Positions 7,484 through 15,215 are shown, counted from the stretch's first letter. The stretch is 44,366 nt of DNA from CAZNUP01 sp964609775 (GCA_964609775.1 CAZSSJ010000007.1:1-44366), one strand, 5' to 3'. Program-made: numbers and translations. The notes: generated by a model not told the origin, from the sequence alone.

Positions 7484-8256
7484 AGCCTCGCCAAGGAAAT
7501 GCCGCTCTAGTTTTTCTTCTGGTGATACTTGCGGTGCTGGGCAGTGTAGGTGGTTATCTATATCTGCAAAAACAAAACCAGAATAAGAATTCTCTACTTT
7601 CCTGGGAAGAATGTACGCAGATGACCGGCTCGCTTATTTCGACATCCCTTCCCTCAATTTGCCACACTTCTGATGGTCGAAGCGTTACCCAACCAGTTTC
7701 CAAGGAGGACCAAGAAAAACTGAAACCGCCGGATGAGAAGGAGAATTGGATAACTTATACTTCGGGTTACGGTTACCGATTTCAATACCCTATTGAACTT
7801 ACTCCGGTGAAAACTTCGCCACCAAATTCTCAGATCATTGAATATATAGAGCTTCGAGATGTCAGCCAAATAAAAGTACTTTCATTTCAGGTTAACTCCG
7901 AATCTTATTCCGGCGAGGTAAGCAGCAGGCCAAATCTGACATCTTCCTCGATAACAATCGATGGGGTCAGGGGAGTTAAAATCGTCGTCGATAGCAGTAG
8001 CAGTGCGAAATGGATTATTATTGATCTGCCTCTGCAAAACCATTCAATTACCATCTCGGCCGCAGAGCCTCATCAACAATTGCTTGAAAGCGTTGTCGCA
8101 ACACTTAAATTCACTGACACTGATGATCTCGTTTTCTCCTGCCCGAACGACGGTGTTCTGAACTGTTTGCCTGGGTCACCGGATCTTTATTTGTGCAATC
8201 GAGACTATATGGCCTGGGCTTCCAAAAATTGTCCGCCTTTTCAAGGATTAAAATGA
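7480..8256 (+). CDS. Membrane-anchored PsbP-like protein, paralog 3
   Basis: A 258-residue paralog of the genes at 4011 and 5846: N-terminus MKPRQGN, one transmembrane helix (about 8-28), the two-cysteine module (LSWEECTQMTGS, then ICHTSDGR), and a PsbP-like domain opening with WITYTSGYGYRFQYP. Two further Cys pairs lie near the C-terminus. The DNA around the start resembles paralog 2 closely, including non-coding bases upstream, which points to duplication. A weak TTGAAT / GACAAT pair ends 9 nt before the ATG. Exported; function unknown. Confidence 0.83.
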   Translation: MKPRQGNAALVFLLVILAVLGSVGGYLYLQKQNQNKNSLLSWEECTQMTGSLISTSLPSICHTSDGRSVTQPVSKEDQEKLKPPDEKENWITYTSGYGYRFQYPIELTPVKTSPPNSQIIEYIELRDVSQIKVLSFQVNSESYSGEVSSRPNLTSSSITIDGVRGVKIVVDSSSSAKWIIIDLPLQNHSITISAAEPHQQLLESVVATLKFTDTDDLVFSCPNDGVLNCLPGSPDLYLCNRDYMAWASKNCPPFQGLK

Positions 8257-8271
8257 AATTCAAATTTGTAA

Positions 8272-8340
8272 GTGAGTCCTAGCTTGATGGGGTCCGTTAA
8301 TTGCCACTTGGCCCGCACGGACCAACACGGGCAGACTCAC
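8272..8340 (+). repeat. Nested palindrome between anchored protein and TA pair 3
   Basis: GTGAGTC (8272-8278) pairs with GACTCAC (8334-8340), and inside it GGTCCGT (8291-8297) pairs with ACGGACC (8317-8323), with a further small GCC/GGC hairpin in the apical loop. The nested perfect arms could fold into a long interrupted stem. No T-tract follows. It may be a mobile palindromic element or a structured RNA. Confidence 0.55.
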
Positions 8341-8373
8341 CATCATGATTATATGTGATATGGGGAGCAGAGG

Positions 8374-8395
8374 TTGTCAACATTTTTATTGACAA
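8374..8395 (+). promoter_or_regulatory. Putative operator over the -35 box of TA pair 3
   Basis: A perfect inverted repeat TTGTCAA (8374-8380), 8 nt, TTGACAA (8389-8395). The right arm contains the -35 hexamer, so a bound repressor would block the promoter. Confidence 0.5.
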
Positions 8396-8417
8396 ATTTG
8401 TTAATATGTACTAGCAT
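8389..8417 (+). promoter_or_regulatory. Promoter of toxin-antitoxin pair 3
   Basis: TTGACA (8389-8394), 17 nt, TAGCAT (8412-8417), 6 nt, ATG (8424). The GCAT of the -10 box and the ATGC of the start form a second inverted repeat (8414-8417 with 8424-8427), as in the other two pairs. Predicted leaderless. Confidence 0.78.
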
Positions 8418-8423
8418 CTAATT

Positions 8424-8741
8424 ATGCAATTACAGCATGTTGGATCTGACCCCACAGTCATATCTATAACCCAATTAAGACAAGATATTGATGTCTTGGA
8501 GCAATTATTGGAAAAGTATGGTCGGGCAACAGTTTTAAAAGGAACCAAAGTTTTTTTTAATGCAGTTGACCCAGATTTTGAAGAAAAAAAGGCGGCCCGT
8601 GTCAGGAAGGCAGTAGAGGGAATAAGAAAAATAGCTAAGGAAATGGCAGAAAAACACCCTCGAAAACCGGGAGAGAAATCTTTGAGCGAAATCGTCATTG
8701 AGGAAAGAGAAAAAATGCGTTCGGGATTATATGAGATATGA
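8424..8741 (+). CDS. Phd/YefM-like antitoxin 3
   Basis: A 105-residue protein whose N-terminal half (VISITQLRQDIDVLEQLLEKYG, then ATVLKGTKVFF) resembles the Phd/YefM DNA-binding fold, followed by a lysine/glutamate-rich helical tail. It is not AbrB-like, so this pair is a different combination from the two upstream. It overlaps the toxin gene by four bases (ATGA). The start is fixed by the -10 box six bases upstream. Confidence 0.75.
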   Translation: MQLQHVGSDPTVISITQLRQDIDVLEQLLEKYGRATVLKGTKVFFNAVDPDFEEKKAARVRKAVEGIRKIAKEMAEKHPRKPGEKSLSEIVIEEREKMRSGLYEI

Positions 8742-9184
8742 AGAGACTGGTTGCAGACACCTCTGTTATTATAAAGTGGTTTGATCAACAGGAAGAAGAC
8801 TCCCAGAAAGCAAATTTAATCCTTGAAGCGATTCATAAAAGAGAGATCGAGTTAGTTCTGCCGCACTTCGCCCAACTAGAAATTGCCAACATTTTGCAAC
8901 AGACTAAAAAATTTTCCCAGGAAAGGACAAAAGAGGGCCTGGTGAACTTTTTTGGGCTGGATCCGATTTTCGTGACGCTTGGCAAAAGGAATCTCCTAGA
9001 TATATTAAAGATCGGTTACGAGGCTGGGATTACGCCTTATGATTCCTCTTTTATTTTTGCTGCAGATTCTAATAATATTCCCCTCTTTACTGCCGATTAC
9101 AAGCATCACCAGAAGTCAATTTCCCCCAACATCATCTGGCTCTCGGAGTGGAATGGAAAATTGCCAGGAAAAGTGGCCTCGTGA
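8738..9184 (+). CDS. PIN-domain toxin (VapC-like) 3
   Basis: A 148-residue PIN-domain protein with the four acidic positions visible: D7 (VADTSVIIKWF), E48 (QLEIAN), D102 (TPYDSSFI) and D120 (FTADYKHH). It is the toxin of the pair with the gene at 8424 and is translationally coupled to it (ATGA overlap). It is only distantly similar to the PIN toxins at 5406 and 7014, so the three were probably acquired separately. Confidence 0.9.
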   Translation: MKRLVADTSVIIKWFDQQEEDSQKANLILEAIHKREIELVLPHFAQLEIANILQQTKKFSQERTKEGLVNFFGLDPIFVTLGKRNLLDILKIGYEAGITPYDSSFIFAADSNNIPLFTADYKHHQKSISPNIIWLSEWNGKLPGKVAS

Positions 9185-9204
9185 AGGTGGGAATTAGGCA
9201 AAAG

Positions 9205-10164
9205 CTAACTATCCGTGTTTTCAAGGGGCAGATCGTTGATCCTCGTTTCCCTATTTTTTCCAATTCCTTGGACTCCATCAACTTTGGACGAAAGAGTGCT
9301 GAATTGACTGGAAACTTTAGACATCATTGAGTAGGTGTTATTTACGTGGGTCTGCAGAGTGCTAAGGAGCTCGGCGAATTTGGAGGTTTCGGTGTGGATG
9401 GCGCGGAGATTGTTTTGAATATTTTTGATTTCGGCAGCAATTTGCTGACCTTCAAAGGAGAGGAGCACTGACCTGAGGAAGGCATAGAAGGTGCTCGGGG
9501 AAACGGGCATGACGCGCCGCTTGTAGGCATAGTCCATCAGACTGTCTTCGCTGTTGACGATCTCGTAGTAGACGGACTCGCTGGGAACATACATCAAGGC
9601 AAAGTCGACAGTGCCTTCGTCCGTGAGAATGTATTTTCGACTTATTTCGTCCACTCGGTCTTTTGTGTCGGCGATGAACAATTTGCGATGGGCCATCCGC
9701 TCGCTATCGGTCTCGGCGGACATCATTTTTTTGAAGTTTTCCATCGTGAACTTGGAATCAATCGGGATGATGCCGGAATCGGTTTTGATGGCGGCGTCAA
9801 CCTTGTTGCCGGAGCGAAAAGTGTACTGCAAATTGAAACTGTTTTTAGGAAGGCTCTCCTCAAGAAGCTGTTTTAAAACCTGCTCGCCGATGCCGCCGCG
9901 AAGTTTCGGTGAAGCCAGAAATTGCTGGAGGTCTTTCATCGATTTGCCGATTTCACTCATTTCGCCGATGGACTTGGCCGATTTGGACAGTTCGCTATAG
10001 ATGGCTTGCTGAGCCTGGAGCATCTGGGAAGTTTGATTATCAATTCTCTTGTCCATCGATCTTAGCCATTCCGCCAAAGAAGAATCGGCGGATCTTCTAT
10101 TTGTGAAGTAAATTATTGCTATTGTAGCAATGCCTATCGCTGATAAAATGATTGCTAGATCCAT
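9205..10164 (-). CDS. rmuC: DNA recombination protein RmuC
   Basis: A 319-residue RmuC-family protein: an N-terminal membrane anchor (MDLAIILSAIGIATIAIIYF), a helical coiled-coil part to about residue 85, then the RmuC nuclease-like domain with LRGGIGEQVLKQLLEE, VDAAIKTDSGIIPIDSKF and FALMYVPSESVYYEI. RmuC limits recombination at inverted repeats in E. coli. The start at 10164 is preferred to an in-frame GTG at 10209 because the anchor begins there and a TAAAAA box lies 7 nt upstream. The GTG alternative would add VT-rich residues encoded by the repeat array. Confidence 0.92.
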   Translation of the reverse strand: MDLAIILSAIGIATIAIIYFTNRRSADSSLAEWLRSMDKRIDNQTSQMLQAQQAIYSELSKSAKSIGEMSEIGKSMKDLQQFLASPKLRGGIGEQVLKQLLEESLPKNSFNLQYTFRSGNKVDAAIKTDSGIIPIDSKFTMENFKKMMSAETDSERMAHRKLFIADTKDRVDEISRKYILTDEGTVDFALMYVPSESVYYEIVNSEDSLMDYAYKRRVMPVSPSTFYAFLRSVLLSFEGQQIAAEIKNIQNNLRAIHTETSKFAELLSTLQTHVNNTYSMMSKVSSQFSTLSSKVDGVQGIGKNRETRINDLPLENTDS

Positions 10165-10171
10165 GAGCAGG

Positions 10172-10200
10172 TTTTTAGTTACAAAAGTAACATTGGTCAC
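10172..10200 (-). promoter_or_regulatory. Promoter of rmuC inside the GTNAC array
   Basis: On the minus strand GTGACC (10195-10200), 17 nt, TAAAAA (10172-10177), 7 nt, ATG. The -35 is formed by an array unit, since GTGAC resembles TTGAC. Confidence 0.45.
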
Positions 10201-10276
10201 GAAAGTCACATTAGTTACTTAAGTCACCAAAGTAACTTAAGTTACTGATGTCACTGATGTAACTTGGGTAACTGCC
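10178..10276. repeat. Eleven GTNAC units with exact 9-bp period
   Basis: GTNAC begins at 10178, 10187, 10196, 10205, 10214, 10223, 10232, 10241, 10250, 10259 and 10268, every step exactly 9 bp. The middle base is T, A or C on the plus strand, never G. The other four positions vary (AAAA, ATTG, GAAA, TTAA, TGAT and so on). The array fills the region between the divergent rmuC and 10280 genes and overlaps their promoter and start regions. GTNAC is palindromic, so the array reads the same on both strands. Confidence 0.9.
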
Positions 10277-10279
10277 GGT

Positions 10280-10705
10280 ATGTTTACCATATTTTTTCGA
10301 AGATTACAAAAATATTCTTTACCGATTAAAATTGCTGCCCTTTTACCTTCCCTTTATGGTTTGTACTATCTTCTGACAGAGACTTCGCCGGAGCTATTGA
10401 ATCTGGTGATTTTTGGCGTGCTCTCATCGATCGTGTTGATATTGATCCTGTCATTTTTTCTTTCGATCAGGCTTTATCTGGCAATCGGCATCGCCATTCC
10501 GTTTCTCCTTTTTCTCAAGGCGGTTGATTTGCTGACGCCGGCCAACGTCATCATCTTTCTTGTTTTTATCGCCCTCATGGAGATGTATTTGTTCCAAGTG
10601 AGCCCGAAGATCAAAGAGGGTGACCAGGGAAGACCGAGCCAATTTTCCATCCGCCCGCTTTTTCCCCGGAGCTGGCTGCGGTTTAACAGGAAAAGACGCA
10701 ATTAG
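10280..10705 (+). CDS. Small integral membrane protein
   Basis: A 141-residue hydrophobic protein with about four helices (roughly 17-33, 42-65, 68-85, 92-108) and a basic, proline-containing C-terminal tail (PRSWLRFNRKRRN) that should be cytoplasmic. I do not recognise the family. The ATG lies directly after the GTNAC array, and metG follows 15 nt downstream with its own -10 box. No catalytic motif is visible. Confidence 0.7.
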   Translation: MFTIFFRRLQKYSLPIKIAALLPSLYGLYYLLTETSPELLNLVIFGVLSSIVLILILSFFLSIRLYLAIGIAIPFLLFLKAVDLLTPANVIIFLVFIALMEMYLFQVSPKIKEGDQGRPSQFSIRPLFPRSWLRFNRKRRN

Positions 10706-10707
10706 GT

Positions 10708-10713
10708 TAAAAT
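10708..10713 (+). promoter_or_regulatory. -10 box of metG
   Basis: TAAAAT ends 7 nt before the metG ATG (10721), the same leaderless spacing as elsewhere in the window. No good -35 is visible. Confidence 0.5.
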
Positions 10714-10720
10714 ACGGGTT

Positions 10721-12136
10721 ATGAACAAGTTCTACGTTACAACCGCCATCCCTTATGTTAATGCCAAGCCGCATGTGGGGCATGCGTTGGAATTTGTCCA
10801 GGGGGACGTCATCGCCCGCTATCACCGACTGCTGGGCGAGGAAACGCTCTATCTTTCGGGGGCTGATGAAAATGCGTTAAAAAACGTTCAGGCGGCGGAA
10901 AAAGCAGGGAAACCAATTCATGCGTTCATCGACGAACATAACAGCGAATTTCAAGATTTAATCAAAAAACTCAACGTCTCAATTGACGTCTGGCAGCGAG
11001 GAAGCGACGAAGAGCATCACTATGTGGGCAGTCAAAAATTGTGGAAACTGTGTGAGAAGGATATTTACAAGAAAAAATATCGGGGACTCTACTGTGTTGG
11101 TTGCGAGCAATTCTATGAAAGAAGTGAGTTAAATGAAAATGGTGAATGTTTTGAACATCCGGGGAAAAAGTTGGATGAAGTGGAGGAAGAAAATTACTTC
11201 TTTCGATTATCGGCATATAAAGATAGGTTTCTAGAGTTGATCACGTCAGATACGTTGAAAGTCATCCCTGAGTTCCGGAAAAATGAAGTTATAAATTGGC
11301 TTAAAGGCGATGTTCCGGATCTATCGATTTCGCGTAGTAATGAACGGGCGAAAAATTGGGGCGTGCCGGTGTCGGGGGATGATTCACAAAGAATTTATGT
11401 CTGGTTTGATGCGCTTAATATCTATCAAACAGGAATAGGGTTTGGGTGGAATGAGGAAAAGTATGCCAAGTGGTGGCCAGCTGATCTGCATTTAATTGGC
11501 AAAGGGATTACCAGATTTCATGCGGTCTATTGGCCGGCTTTCCTCCTGTCAGCTGGGTTGTCTCTTCCCAAAAATATTCTCATACATGGCTACTTTACGG
11601 TGAACGGCCAGAAGATGTCGAAAACCCTGGGAAATGTTTTGGACCCGGTGGATTTCATTAACAAGTACGGTGCCGATTCCCTGCGCTACTTTTTCCTGGC
11701 AAAAACACCTTTGTTTGACGATGGAGATTTTTCGGAGGAAAAATTCAAGGAGGCGTATAATGCCGATTTAGCTAATGGCCTGGGGAATCTTGTGGCGAGA
11801 ATCGCGAAGTTGGCAGAAAAAATTGGCTACGACGGCGGAAATCCAATTTTAGAAATCTACCCAGAACTCGATGATTTTCTGAAAACTTTCCGCGTTGATT
11901 ATTGCCTCGAATTTTTATGGGGAAAAATTAAGTCGATTGATCAGGCGATTGATCAAGGCCAACCATGGAAATTGCCGGAGGCGGATTTGAAAGAATTTCT
12001 TTTCCGAGTGGTTCCGAGGGTGCAACGCCTTGCCTACAACCTGCAACCGTTTCTGCCTGAAACAGCGAAGAAAATACAAGAGCAATTTATGGGCAAAATC
12101 AGATCCACTCCCCCGCTTTTTCCAAGAATTAGTTAG
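10721..12136 (+). CDS. metG: Methionyl-tRNA synthetase
   Basis: A 471-residue class I aminoacyl-tRNA synthetase that charges tRNA-Met. The HIGH-type motif is in YVNAKPHVGHALE (about 11-23) and the KMSKS-type motif in NGQKMSKTLG (about 300). The zinc-knuckle region starts with CVGCEQFY and continues with ECFEHPGKK. WFDALNIY and the anticodon-binding helical domain follow. The length matches the short MetG form without the C-terminal tRNA-binding dimerisation domain. It starts the run of plus-strand genes that leads into the glycan cluster. Confidence 0.97.
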   Translation: MNKFYVTTAIPYVNAKPHVGHALEFVQGDVIARYHRLLGEETLYLSGADENALKNVQAAEKAGKPIHAFIDEHNSEFQDLIKKLNVSIDVWQRGSDEEHHYVGSQKLWKLCEKDIYKKKYRGLYCVGCEQFYERSELNENGECFEHPGKKLDEVEEENYFFRLSAYKDRFLELITSDTLKVIPEFRKNEVINWLKGDVPDLSISRSNERAKNWGVPVSGDDSQRIYVWFDALNIYQTGIGFGWNEEKYAKWWPADLHLIGKGITRFHAVYWPAFLLSAGLSLPKNILIHGYFTVNGQKMSKTLGNVLDPVDFINKYGADSLRYFFLAKTPLFDDGDFSEEKFKEAYNADLANGLGNLVARIAKLAEKIGYDGGNPILEIYPELDDFLKTFRVDYCLEFLWGKIKSIDQAIDQGQPWKLPEADLKEFLFRVVPRVQRLAYNLQPFLPETAKKIQEQFMGKIRSTPPLFPRIS

Positions 12137-12144
12137 TCTTTCTT

Positions 12145-12852
12145 ATGATAACGACCTCCTGGGTCATCCGGACAAAGAACGAAGGGAATTATCTCGGGGA
12201 AGTTCTCGCAGCATTAAAAAATCAAACCCGTCAAGATTTTGAAATCATTGTTGTCGATTCCGGGTCAACAGACAAAACACTGGCAATTGCGAGCAGTTTC
12301 GGAGCCAGATTAATTCAAATTAAGCCCGAAGAATTTAATTATAGTTACGCCCTCAACTTAGGGATCAAGGAGGCGAAAGGAAAATATATTGGTATTCTGT
12401 CAGGACACTGCATTCCCCAAGGGAAGAGTTTTTATGCTGACAGCTTACAATTTTTCAATTATCCAAAAGTGGCGGGAGTAAGCGGTTTTTACACCCCTGG
12501 GTACGGAAAGATCTCTGAAATTGCCCAAGTCTTACAAAGAAAGCTTCGAATATGGAGAGAGGAACACCACTGTCCGTGGTTGACGAATTCTAACTGTTTT
12601 ATCGGAAAAGACTTGTGGAAGACATATCCTTTTGACGAAAGACTTCTAGAGGGGTGTGAAGACTATGATTGGGCTTTGGAAATGATCGCCAGAGGCTATG
12701 ATGTTGTCAAAACGCCTCTATTTTCCGCAATTTATTATCGCGTTAACGGCAAGCCGTCTTATAAGAAAATGACTGTTATTTGGAAAAGAGTTTGTAAGGA
12801 GATAGACAAGAAGGTTCGGCCATCGGAATCATATACTACGCTTGATATTTAG
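12145..12852 (+). CDS. Family 2 glycosyltransferase
   Basis: A 235-residue GT-A fold glycosyltransferase. It opens with TSWVIRTKNEGNYLGEVLAAL, has the nucleotide-binding segment FEIIVVDSGSTDKT, then NLGIKEAKGKYIGILSGHCIP in place of the usual DxD, and CEDYDWALEMIARGY (ED-W acceptor motif). No membrane helix is visible, so it is probably a cytosolic enzyme adding sugars to an envelope glycan. It starts 8 nt after metG with no promoter or ribosome site of its own, so it is probably co-transcribed. Donor and acceptor are unknown. Confidence 0.9.
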   Translation: MITTSWVIRTKNEGNYLGEVLAALKNQTRQDFEIIVVDSGSTDKTLAIASSFGARLIQIKPEEFNYSYALNLGIKEAKGKYIGILSGHCIPQGKSFYADSLQFFNYPKVAGVSGFYTPGYGKISEIAQVLQRKLRIWREEHHCPWLTNSNCFIGKDLWKTYPFDERLLEGCEDYDWALEMIARGYDVVKTPLFSAIYYRVNGKPSYKKMTVIWKRVCKEIDKKVRPSESYTTLDI

Positions 12853-12856
12853 ACTA

Positions 12857-13690
12857 ATGCTTATTGACTCCCATGCTCATTTGAATTTTCCGGACTACGC
12901 TGCTGACTTTGATGAGGTGGTGGCGCGGGCGAGGGAGGCGGGGGTGGACAAGATTATTAATATTGGCACGTCACTGGCTGATTCAGAAACAGCGGTACGG
13001 CTAGCTCAAAAGTGCGACTGGATGTATGCCACTGTGGGGAGGCATCCGAATGATTCCCCTTCGGCAACAGTAGATAATGTTGATTGGGAGAAACTTGAAC
13101 AATTAGCTAAATCACCGAAAGTTGTCGGGATCGGCGAATGCGGACTGGATTATTCTAAGTTTTCACAAAAAGGCATGTATGTTACTAGTCGCGACCGCGA
13201 TTTGCAACCTACACCGTCTGAGCCCGAAAGACAGAAAAAGTTATTTCGAAAACAAATTGAAATTGCTCAAAAATTGTCACTTCCCCTATCAATCCATATT
13301 CGGCAGGCTCAAGAGGATTTGAGGGAAATTTTTTCTTCAGATGACGAATCGATTCATCATCTGTCTGGAGTGTTTCATTGTTTTTCCGGTGATGAAAGAT
13401 ATGTGAGGTTCATATTTGAGAAGCTGCCGAATTTTTATATTTCTTTTGCCGGAAATTTGACGTATAAAAACTCCCAGCCACTCCGAGATTTGGCGAAACT
13501 GGTACCGTTAGAGCGGTTACTCGTCGAAACAGATTGCCCGTTTCTTTCTCCCGAAGGTCTTCGCGGAAAGCGGAATGAACCGGCGAATGTTAAGTTAACG
13601 GCCATGAAGCTGGCGGAAGTTAAAGGAGTTTCTTTGGAAAAAATTGCTAAAATAACAACAGAGAACGCGGAAGGGCTTTTTAATATCTGA
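12857..13690 (+). CDS. tatD: TatD family metal-dependent DNase
   Basis: A 277-residue TatD-type hydrolase with the amidohydrolase metal ligands in order: DSHAHLNF (H6, H8), GIGECGLDY, SIHIRQAQ, GVFHCFSGD and VETDCPFLSPEG. TatD proteins are 3'-5' exonucleases or deoxyribonucleases in DNA repair. The ATG at 12857 (MLIDSHAHL) is the natural start; a TTG at 12842 is less likely. After GLDYSKFSQK there is an extra stretch of about 20 residues encoded by a palindromic insert (13176-13213) compared with a usual TatD. Confidence 0.95.
   Translation: MLIDSHAHLNFPDYAADFDEVVARAREAGVDKIINIGTSLADSETAVRLAQKCDWMYATVGRHPNDSPSATVDNVDWEKLEQLAKSPKVVGIGECGLDYSKFSQKGMYVTSRDRDLQPTPSEPERQKKLFRKQIEIAQKLSLPLSIHIRQAQEDLREIFSSDDESIHHLSGVFHCFSGDERYVRFIFEKLPNFYISFAGNLTYKNSQPLRDLAKLVPLERLLVETDCPFLSPEGLRGKRNEPANVKLTAMKLAEVKGVSLEKIAKITTENAEGLFNI
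13176..13213 (+). repeat. Palindromic insert within tatD
   Basis: The 17-nt arms 13176-13192 (TGTATGTTACTAGTCGC) and 13197-13213 (GCGATTTGCAACCTACA) are complementary at 13 of 17 positions around a GACC loop. The frame stays open, adding GMYVTSRDRDLQPT to a surface loop of TatD. It looks like an in-frame palindromic element. Confidence 0.65.
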
Positions 13691-13691
13691 C

Positions 13692-15203
13692 ATGACTGAT
13701 TTCATTACCAACTACATGCGTTATCACCCGGTCCGGACCCAGCGGGGACTTGAGGTTTTGACCGGACTCGTCCCCTGGTCATTCATCCTTTTTCTGTTTA
13801 TGGGTAGCTATTTCCTTCCAGAAACAGTCGCCTATGCGGTTATTGGTTTTAACATCTACTGGCTCTACCGGTCGCTCACCATGAGCGCTAATGCCGTCTC
13901 CGGATATTTGAACATTCAAGCCACCCAGAAAACTGACTGGCTGGAAAAATTAAAATCTAATCCGGAGACGAAGAACGTGTGGGGAAAATATTATCATGTG
14001 GTTTTAATCTGCAATGTCAAAGAAAAATTGGAAACGCTGAGGCGGACTTTAGATTCGCTTGCTAAGCAAACTTTGCCTAAGGAAAACTTGGTCGTGGTTC
14101 TAGCGATGGAAGCTCGGGAGGAGGAGGCAAAAGAAAAATCGGCCATTTTGACCAAAGAATATCGGGGGAGATTTGGAATGTTGGTGACGACCTATCACCC
14201 CCTAACGCCCGGAGAGACCATTGGCAAGCACAGCAACGAAGCCTATGCCGCTAAAGAGGCAAAAAAAATACTGGTTGATCAGAAGAAAATTCCGATTGAA
14301 AACATCACGATCACAACTTCCGATGCCGATTCGGTTTTTCCCAATCAGTATTTTGCTCTTCTAGCTTACAAATTTCTGACGGTGCCGGACCGATATTATA
14401 AATTCTTCCAGGCGCCGCAGTTTCCGTTTAACAATATTGACAAGGTCACGGCGCCGGTGCGGATTGCGGAACTGGCCTCCGGAATCAGCCAAATTTCCGG
14501 ATTAAAAAAATACACCAAGCGTTATTTTGTGGTGTCGACCTATTCAACGAGCCTAGTGCTTCTCGACAAAGTGGGCTATTGGGATGTGGATGCAATTCCG
14601 GAGGATTGGCACATTAATCTCAAAGCCTATTTTGCCCTGCAGGGTAAAGTTGACGTTGTGCCTCTCTTTCTGGTGGTGAGTATTGATGCGGCGCAATCGA
14701 CAACGGCCTGGAAGACGATTGTCAATCGCTATAAGCAGGTCCAGCGCCAGGCGTGGGGAGCAACGGATGTTCCCTATGTCATCAAGCAATTTTTCCTCCA
14801 CCCGGAAATCCCATTTTGGGACAAGATGACGAAGATAACCTTTGTCTTTGAATCGCACCTTCTCTGGTCGGTCAACTGGTTTATTCTCACAATTGGGGCC
14901 AATATTCCCACCTTCCTCAATCAAAACTTCGCCAGGACTTCTCTCGGGTTTAATCTCTCCCGCATGAGTGCTTTAATCTTGACACTGTGCCTTGTGGGCC
15001 TTCTGACCATCATTGTGATTAACACTCTTCTGGATCCCGGAAAACAGCAAAAGGCGAAGGCTCTTTTGCATCCGTTCACCTATTTGCCGTGGGTCTGGAT
15101 GCCGATTGCCGGTTTTTTCTTAAATGCCCTGCCGGGGCTGGAGTCGCAAACAAGGTTGATGTTGGGAAGATATATTGAGTACCGGGTGACGGAAAAAGTT
15201 TAG
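13692..15203 (+). CDS. Membrane-bound processive GT2-like glycosyltransferase
   Basis: A 503-residue protein with two N-terminal helices (about 27-65), a cytosolic GT-A domain, and C-terminal helices (about 395-490). Motifs: VVLICNVKEKLETLRRTLDSL, the DxD-like TTSDADS, the acceptor motif EDWH, and QVQRQAW, which resembles the Q/RxxRW motif of processive transferases such as cellulose or hyaluronan synthases. It probably polymerises or exports an envelope polysaccharide. It starts one base after tatD stops, so it shares the transcript. Confidence 0.85.
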   Translation: MTDFITNYMRYHPVRTQRGLEVLTGLVPWSFILFLFMGSYFLPETVAYAVIGFNIYWLYRSLTMSANAVSGYLNIQATQKTDWLEKLKSNPETKNVWGKYYHVVLICNVKEKLETLRRTLDSLAKQTLPKENLVVVLAMEAREEEAKEKSAILTKEYRGRFGMLVTTYHPLTPGETIGKHSNEAYAAKEAKKILVDQKKIPIENITITTSDADSVFPNQYFALLAYKFLTVPDRYYKFFQAPQFPFNNIDKVTAPVRIAELASGISQISGLKKYTKRYFVVSTYSTSLVLLDKVGYWDVDAIPEDWHINLKAYFALQGKVDVVPLFLVVSIDAAQSTTAWKTIVNRYKQVQRQAWGATDVPYVIKQFFLHPEIPFWDKMTKITFVFESHLLWSVNWFILTIGANIPTFLNQNFARTSLGFNLSRMSALILTLCLVGLLTIIVINTLLDPGKQQKAKALLHPFTYLPWVWMPIAGFFLNALPGLESQTRLMLGRYIEYRVTEKV

Positions 15204-15209
15204 TATACT
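15204..15209 (+). promoter_or_regulatory. -10 box before the YfhO-like gene
   Basis: TATACT ends 6 nt before the ATG at 15216, next to the stop of the previous gene. No clear -35 is present. Confidence 0.45.
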
Positions 15210-15215
15210 GAGTTC

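Noticed and set aside
4011..9184. Prophage or integrative element
   Set aside because: No integrase, structural phage genes, attachment-site repeats or transposase were seen; the TA pairs alone do not show a mobile element.
10178..10276. CRISPR array
   Set aside because: The unit is only 9 bp with a 5-bp core and no spacers; no cas genes are present in the window.
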